This document shows, in pieces, positions 31,982-37,290 of a stretch of 37,290 nucleotides of DNA. Under the pieces are notes generated by a model that had not been told where the DNA came from, searched no databases, and saw nothing but the letters and a program-made list of their open reading frames with translations. How positions within the stretch are numbered: the first letter of the stretch is position 1; each line of letters starts with the position of its first letter. This DNA is from Fistulifera solaris (lineage: Eukaryota; Bacillariophyta; Bacillariophyceae; Naviculales; Stauroneidaceae). Made by a program: the position numbers and the translations under genes. Location of the stretch: contig AP026166.1 of NCBI GenBank assembly GCA_030295235.1, positions 1-37,290 of the forward strand. Reading direction: 5' to 3'.

Positions 31982-32275
31982 ATGCTCCGCAACTCCAAGA
32001 AAGACGAAGAATTTGACGAAGAAAGCGGCGACGAAACCCCGTTGATTGTTCCTGGTTCACGAGGCCGCGAGAAGAAGAAGAAAAAGAACAATACATCTTC
32101 TTATTCCCCATTGAATTGGGTTTTAATGCTTGCCTTTGTTGTAGGAATTGGCGTAGGTGGGTGCCTCATCGAGATGCGAACGAAGAAAGCGTCTTTTATC
32201 GTATGTTTGTTGCTGGGTCCCGGTTCACTTTGAATCATCAGTGGTGACGCAGCCGCCGAATGGGCTCGCTCAAAC
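31982..32275 (+). CDS. Small single-span membrane protein, putative
   Basis: From ATG 31982 the protein starts MLRNSKKDEEFDEESGDE, with a Lys-rich run (REKKKKKNN) just before one hydrophobic helix, NWVLMLAFVVGIGVGGCLI (about 32116-32172). After KKASFI a donor GTATGT (32201) and an acceptor ATCATCAG (about 32240) would join a short last exon, GDAAAEWARSNM with TAG at 32273-32275, if one slip is allowed. The alternative is that this is the first exon of the EEP gene that follows. No family is recognised. Confidence 0.4.
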
Positions 32276-32384
32276 ATGTAGCCGTTGCTTTTCTTATTGC
32301 GTTTTGTTGCAATCGCTCTTGGTTCTTCTATCAATATTCTTTCCTCTTGACAATCAATCTACAATTACATCTTCAAAGAGATCA

Positions 32385-34225
32385 AATGTCGAGTGCTTTT
32401 ACTCGTAAAGTCATAAACGGTCGTCCTTTGATCGCGCGAAACGTCTCGGAGGAGAAATGGCAAATCGAACGCCTCCTCGTGATATTCAATGGATTGCTTT
32501 GTGTTCTATTTTGGGCTATGGTCTTCTTGTATACGGCTGTCTATTATCAATCCGGTTCGTTCATCGTCCATAGTCCACTCGTTTCTTGCTGTGATTGATT
32601 CATTCAAAAACGCTCAATCGTACTATTTGCTAACGCTATCTACTTTCTGTCTCGACAGGAGGAGCTCGGCATTATTTGATGACATCGTCATCGGCGATTA
32701 CTTCAGCAGCAGCACGAGCTGGGACTCTCCAGGTTACTACTTGGAACGTGGCTGCTATCAACAATAATCCCTTTGAGTACTGGATTACCTATAATGACGA
32801 ATACGAGAAACTGATGATTCAAATTGAGCAATTCATCAACACACCGACCGAAGCGCAAGATGTTCCAGTGCATAAAGTATTCACGCAAGATATGTTTCAA
32901 GAACTCGATCACGAATTAACGGAGAGGGCCAAATGGAAGTCTGTGGCAGAATATTGGGAGAAAGAATATGCGAATCGCAAGATTGTGTCCGAGTTTTGAA
33001 AGATCCTCTTCTTGGTTCCAAGCGGCTCGCTAGTATGCCAGATCGTATCACCAACACAATCAATTTAGCCAATGGAGAGGCCGTGTTCCGTCCCACTGTC
33101 ATTAACATGTATCAGGGATCGTTAGACAATCAGCAACAGTGGTGGAGTGCCTGGAAAGAGTTCATGTTTCGTACTACTCTCTCCATCAATGATAAGACCG
33201 GACAGACAGTGAAACAAATCCCTTACCAGATGCTGCAGCCAATTAGTCCGGCCAAGTATCCTGATATCACCCCTCAAGAAGCGCAAGACTCGCTTCCCTT
33301 ACAAACACTTTGCGGTGCCATCTTTGATGCCATCCTCGTTCACATGATGAACGAGTGTGCTGCGTCACCCAAAGCATGGCAGGCATTGAAGAAAACGATG
33401 GTCGAGAAACTCAACAAACAGAAAACAAGCAAAACATTGAATATTCTCGCGGATTCGCACTATGTGAAATCCGACATTGTTACTTTACAAGAAGTCTCGA
33501 GTTTAGTCGAGCTAGCTCGAAAACATGCTATCCTCGGGAAACAGTTTCATATTATAGTTTCGTCGGAATTTTGATCCAGTACGCGATCAAAACTCGGTTG
33601 TTTTTGAACAAAGACTCGTTTCCCGCGGGTGTCGATAAAGAGATTACCAGTCAAGTCATGAAGCAGTTTGATGAGAATGTTCCGGTAGCGGTAGGAGATG
33701 TTCTCGCTGTGACGGCCACAAATGTACAAGGGGATCGCTATCTCATTGCATCCTTCCACGGCGATACTAATGGGCTAGCCACAAACCTGTTGTTCAAGCT
33801 GTAAACGCAATAGTACCTGCGGGCATACGCTAATCTTCGGATTGGATGCGAATACGTATGAACAGGGAAACCCGGTAAAACTCAAGACGTATCGGAATTC
33901 GCGCAGTTCTTTTCCACGGAACTGCACTTGACCTCGTGTTGGGGCGATACGGTCAACGCGTCTAACTACACCACGTTCAATGCGAGAACATTCTTACAAC
34001 CGCAACTTCAGAAGGGCTGCCGATCCACAGAGAAACGTAGCAAAGGCGATGTCAACCCGAAGGATTTCATTTCTTTCCGGAAAGACCTTTTCGATTCAAA
34101 AACTTGAAAGATAATACAGGCGAGGCCAAGTACACAGAGAATATGGCCTTCCCCCAACGCTTTGACTCTTCTGAGTGGACCATGGTATCTGGGCCACCAT
34201 TTTAGCAAAGAATTCAAATATTTAA
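32385..34225 (+). CDS. Membrane-anchored EEP-family hydrolase, frame-disrupted
   Basis: The family is endonuclease/exonuclease/phosphatase-like; the substrate is unknown. From ATG 32385 (MSSAFTRKVINGRPLI) a helix RLLVIFNGLLCVLFWAMVFLY anchors the N-terminus. A 104-base GT-AG intron (32555-32658) joins YYQSG to GARHYLMTSSS. The catalytic body starts VTTWNVAAINNNPFEYWITY; TWN is the first EEP motif. LQEVS (about 33488) fits the conserved Glu, FGLDANTYEQ (about 33838) the D-x-N motif, and DHG near 34172 the terminal His. The long insert between TWN and LQE (over 200 residues, with LASMPDRITNTI and VFRPTVINMY) is far larger than in ordinary EEP enzymes and marks an algal subfamily. Slips occur near 32990, 33568, 33805, 33890 and 34150. 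The start could be upstream if the preceding small ORF belongs to it. Confidence 0.75.
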
Positions 34226-36235
34226 CAACGAAGAAAGTGAAAGTAATATAAATGATCACTACCTGGTAATTAATTGCCCGCAACCATTTGTTTCGGGATG
34301 CTCATCCGTTATAGTTATAGTCTATCCAGCTGCGAAACCACCCACGTGCGATTACCCAGGACAAACTTGTGTCGAAAGCGTTCATCAACCTGGTTTGTTA
34401 CACCTCTTGCATGTATCTACGATAAAACTTGGTACTCTCTTTTGCGAATCATAAAATTTGACTTTGGGGAACTATTTTTGGTGTTTTGATGTTAGTTCGC
34501 ATGGGCCATAGGCAATTCCGTGATTATTTTAACATCCGCGAATTCTTTGGCAGAAGAAAACGTAACACAAACACTAAAATATTTACAAGTATATTCCTAA
34601 TTTCCTGAAGTCAGAATGTAAAGTGTAATTTTGACATTCGAGTCATGCGGCTCTACAAATCTACTCCAGGTATCGAACATCGAACATCGAACATCGATGT
34701 TCGATGCAGTTAAAGGTCCCGTGTTCCGTGTTTTATCTTTTAGTATTCTTTCGGCATTTGATAGGGAGGAACAGAATGGCCTACTCTAATTCTAATAGTA
34801 AACGTACGAGTATCTTTGTTTTCGAGCGTTCTAAAAAAGCTTCCACGTTCTTCTGCTTTCACATGCACATGGTGTGCGTTTGCGCCTTTATCCGGCGGCA
34901 CAAGAAAAGTGGGCTTGATGTTGGGGTCGCAACACGAACACTCTTCCCTATTTCCTACTTTCGCTTCATTTCGTTGATTACACAAATTGACCGGTGAACT
35001 AGTTTTAAAGATGTTTATGTCAAAACTTTTCCTAAAGCCGTCCATATCAATTCCCAACACCAAAATCACCGCCGGCGAGGTAAGCGTACAATATCCACCA
35101 GACCTCATCTTCTGCAAGGATTTGAAGAGCTGCCAAAGCCAAGTCTTTCAAAATGGGTAAGCATACGAAACACTCATCGTCTTGATCAAGACGAAGACGA
35201 TATCACGATTGATAGTGTTCTTCTATTATCCTCAGAAGAAATCGAATCATCGCGATGGCTGTCATCGCATTCACTGAACGACTCGCAGCCAATAATGCCG
35301 CTAAGACGGAACTTGAGCTAAGGCTTTGGTTATTGAAAGCAGTCATAATAGCGAAAAGTTTTGTTACTTGTAGAGGGAAAATGATGCGTAAAACCATACC
35401 AAACCAAACCAAACCAAACCGATAGCATATCTGATCGTAAGCTACCTGCTTTTGCAAAGAAGCATAACGTCAAACTTATAAGATGAATCAATAGGAGGAA
35501 AAGTTGAAGGATTACTTTGATGCGATGTATTTAGTGCGTGAATGAGAAACGAAAGTGGCTATGAAATAACTTTGCTTAACCCTTTTTATTACTTGCTGAT
35601 TATAAAGCTCATATTCTTGCCTGTTTTGTAGGTACTTAATAAACAGTTAATGACTAAACCATCTTTTGGTGAAACCTAGAACCTAGACTAGAGACTAGAG
35701 AGACAAGAGAGAAGAGAGACAAAACTAAAGAATCAGTCGTCAGTCTGTTCACTGCAATTGCTCTACCACCTACCACGTATACGTATCCCACGGGCTTTGC
35801 GGATTTCGTACAATCTCGTTGACTGTGCAATTAGAACGGCCAGCTCAACGTCCAGTTTCCAGTTCAACTCTCAAGGCTGTAATAAGTAATAAATCCTTGA
35901 GTCTTTGAGTCTTGAACTTTGACCACATCAGACAAACGACACATACGTCATTGTGAGTGTGAGGTATCGAAAGGGCCATTCGCCATTCAGCTTAGCTGGT
36001 TTAAACGCGTTTCAAGTTTGCTAGCTAGGAGCTGCGACTCTAGAGGCTAGGAGGGACTAGGGTCAAGTAAATCATGCAACCGAAACTCGACCCTAGGACT
36101 AGACACGGAGGCTTATCTGTTCAAGGCAATCTATAGTCTACAGTTTAAAGCAACTATTGGAGTCGCACTTTACAAAGTAAACTTCCAAGGATAGATTCAT
36201 GGATTTTGAACGACGGTAATGATTAGTGATAGATT
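34226..36235. other. Intergenic region, no gene recognised
   Basis: The span holds ATCGAACATCGAACATCGA tandem repeats (about 34675-34700), a CCAAA pentanucleotide run (about 35396-35420) and CTAGA-rich stretches near 35675-35702 and 36035-36065. Open stretches on both strands near 34704-35117 and 35203-35457 show no family motif. A plus-strand piece near 35012-35150 has a GTAAGC donor-like site, but no second exon can be identified. Confidence 0.5.
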
Positions 36236-37254
36236 TTAATGAGAACAAGTTATGGTATTTTCGCAGCCTTGCATGATTGGTATGAAAACAGGATGGCACG
36301 CGATCAAAATCGATTCATTCGTTTGTTGGGTTGTCTCAGCAGGTGCGCGTCTTTTGTAGGATCGAAGCAACCATTCGAATCCAATGTCTTCGAGTTCCTG
36401 AATTCTAGCTTGTGTCATGTTCGACGGCTTTCCTTCCATGTAAAGCTTGTACTGGCGTCTTTGGCATTTAACCCAAGTAGCCAGCTGAGGGTTGCTGGTG
36501 AAGTTGGAAGGGACATTACTGTGACCGACATTGTTACGGAATTCCTTGAGTTCATTCAACCGCTCTCCCAAGCAGCACCTTGAGAGTCCCATACAAAGCC
36601 GATATCTTCAAGAGCCTTGACTCGTTCCTCTGTCATCGTGGAAGCTTTCTTTCCATCATGAGCTTGTACTGATAGCGCTGTCTCTTGACCCAGCGAGCCA
36701 AGGGAAGATTTTCTTTGAAAGTGTGAGGAACGAGACAGTTTCCTGTGCGCTTGCGGTATTCGACGAGGTCGTCGAATCGATCCGACCATTGTCCTGCTTG
36801 ATAAGAGCGGAAGCGTCCTTCTTTATTCAGTCCGTCTTCATCGAAGTCGTCGTTGTTGATGTTGTCGTCGTCGTCGTCTTCCTCTTCCTCTTCTTCGACT
36901 TGACGTTGTCGCTTTTTCGATTCCGCCGATTTCATGACATCGGGTGTAACTGTAGCCAGATTCATAGAAATCGGAGTTAGCGGAGGAGAGATCATCGTAG
37001 GTCTTTCCGAGTAAATACTCGTGATTTGTGCGACTGTTTGACAGTCGGGAATGTTAAGAGGAGGGAGCAAGAACATCGGCAGCGTTGGCTTGACTATCGA
37101 AGAGAAAGTCGTCAGTAAGATCGAGAAGTTCTCGAAGACTCATATCCTTGTATTCATCGACGGGATGAAAGGCAGCACTTGCGGAGCTAGGCTGATGAGC
37201 AGGAAGAGGCTCCATCGCATCAACAGGCATCGCGTCGAGATCGTACATCGCCAT
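36236..37254 (-). CDS. Helicase-associated (HA) domain protein, frame-disrupted
   Basis: The proposed start is ATG 37254 (MAMYDLDAMPVDAMEP). The frame stays open to the window edge, so an earlier start outside cannot be excluded. The N-terminal half is acidic and Ser/Pro-rich, with an E/D run (about 36860-36900) and a basic KKRQR. Two HA repeats follow: WSDRFDDLVEYRKRTGNC with LARWVKRQRYQYK and ALEDIGFVWDS, then RLNELKEFRNNVGHSNVP with LATWVKCQRRQYK and ELEDIGFEW. Each HA repeat is a three-helix unit about 70 residues long. In diatoms such proteins often stand alone without a helicase, as here. The domain is thought to bind nucleic acid, but the function is unproven. Slips lie near 37060, 36640 and 36565. 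A poorly conserved tail (SYKRRAPAETTQQTNE) runs to the stop at 36236. Confidence 0.85.
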
Positions 37255-37290
37255 GCTGAAAGCGATTCCGGTTGAGCTCCGTAGAATCTC

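Overview
The window reads as the left end of a nuclear chromosome arm from a stramenopile alga, most likely a diatom. The first ~470 bases are a C-rich TTAGGG-type telomere. Behind it come a decayed Ty3-like retroelement and then about a dozen intron-poor genes on both strands. Diatom clues are a DUF6824-type protein, a protein made of helicase-associated (HA) repeats, a plastid-type presequence with an ASAFAP-like cleavage site, short GT-AG introns (55-160 bases), and recurrent GGTACC/ACCGGT microsatellites. The assignment is inference from gene content; no rRNA or organelle marker is present.

Layout: telomere (1-470); retroelement remnant (505-1750) and non-coding subtelomeric DNA to 3.5 kb; aquaporin (+); CstF-64 (+); MsrB-like plastid protein (-); broken LRR gene (+); cGMP-dependent-type protein kinase with three cyclic-nucleotide domains (+); a possible minus-strand gene; a palindromic repeat cluster (14.2-14.4 kb); a BRCA2-like recombination mediator with a RanBP2 zinc finger, ten clear BRC repeats and an OB-fold DNA-binding region (+, ~6 kb); a chitin-deacetylase-like enzyme with a Pro-rich minisatellite and a CBM14 domain (-); a DUF6824 protein (+); ribosomal protein eS25 with an intron directly after its ATG (-); a heat-shock factor (-); a tepsin homologue with both AP-4 ear-binding motifs (+); a small membrane protein and a membrane-anchored EEP-family enzyme (+); and a two-repeat HA-domain protein (-) running to the right edge.

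Most long genes are interrupted by single-base frame slips, usually one base missing from a short homopolymer, while the flanking protein sequence stays family-typical. CstF-64 and the DUF6824 gene are uninterrupted. This looks more like residual assembly error than decay, so the CDS spans below are loci that cross several frames. The genes form no operon-like unit; they are separate housekeeping, signalling, trafficking and repair functions. No clearly new multi-gene system is evident. The most unusual items are the BRCA2-like gene (147-base BRC period, N-terminal zinc finger), the dyad repeats before it, and the dual AP-4 motifs in the tepsin homologue.
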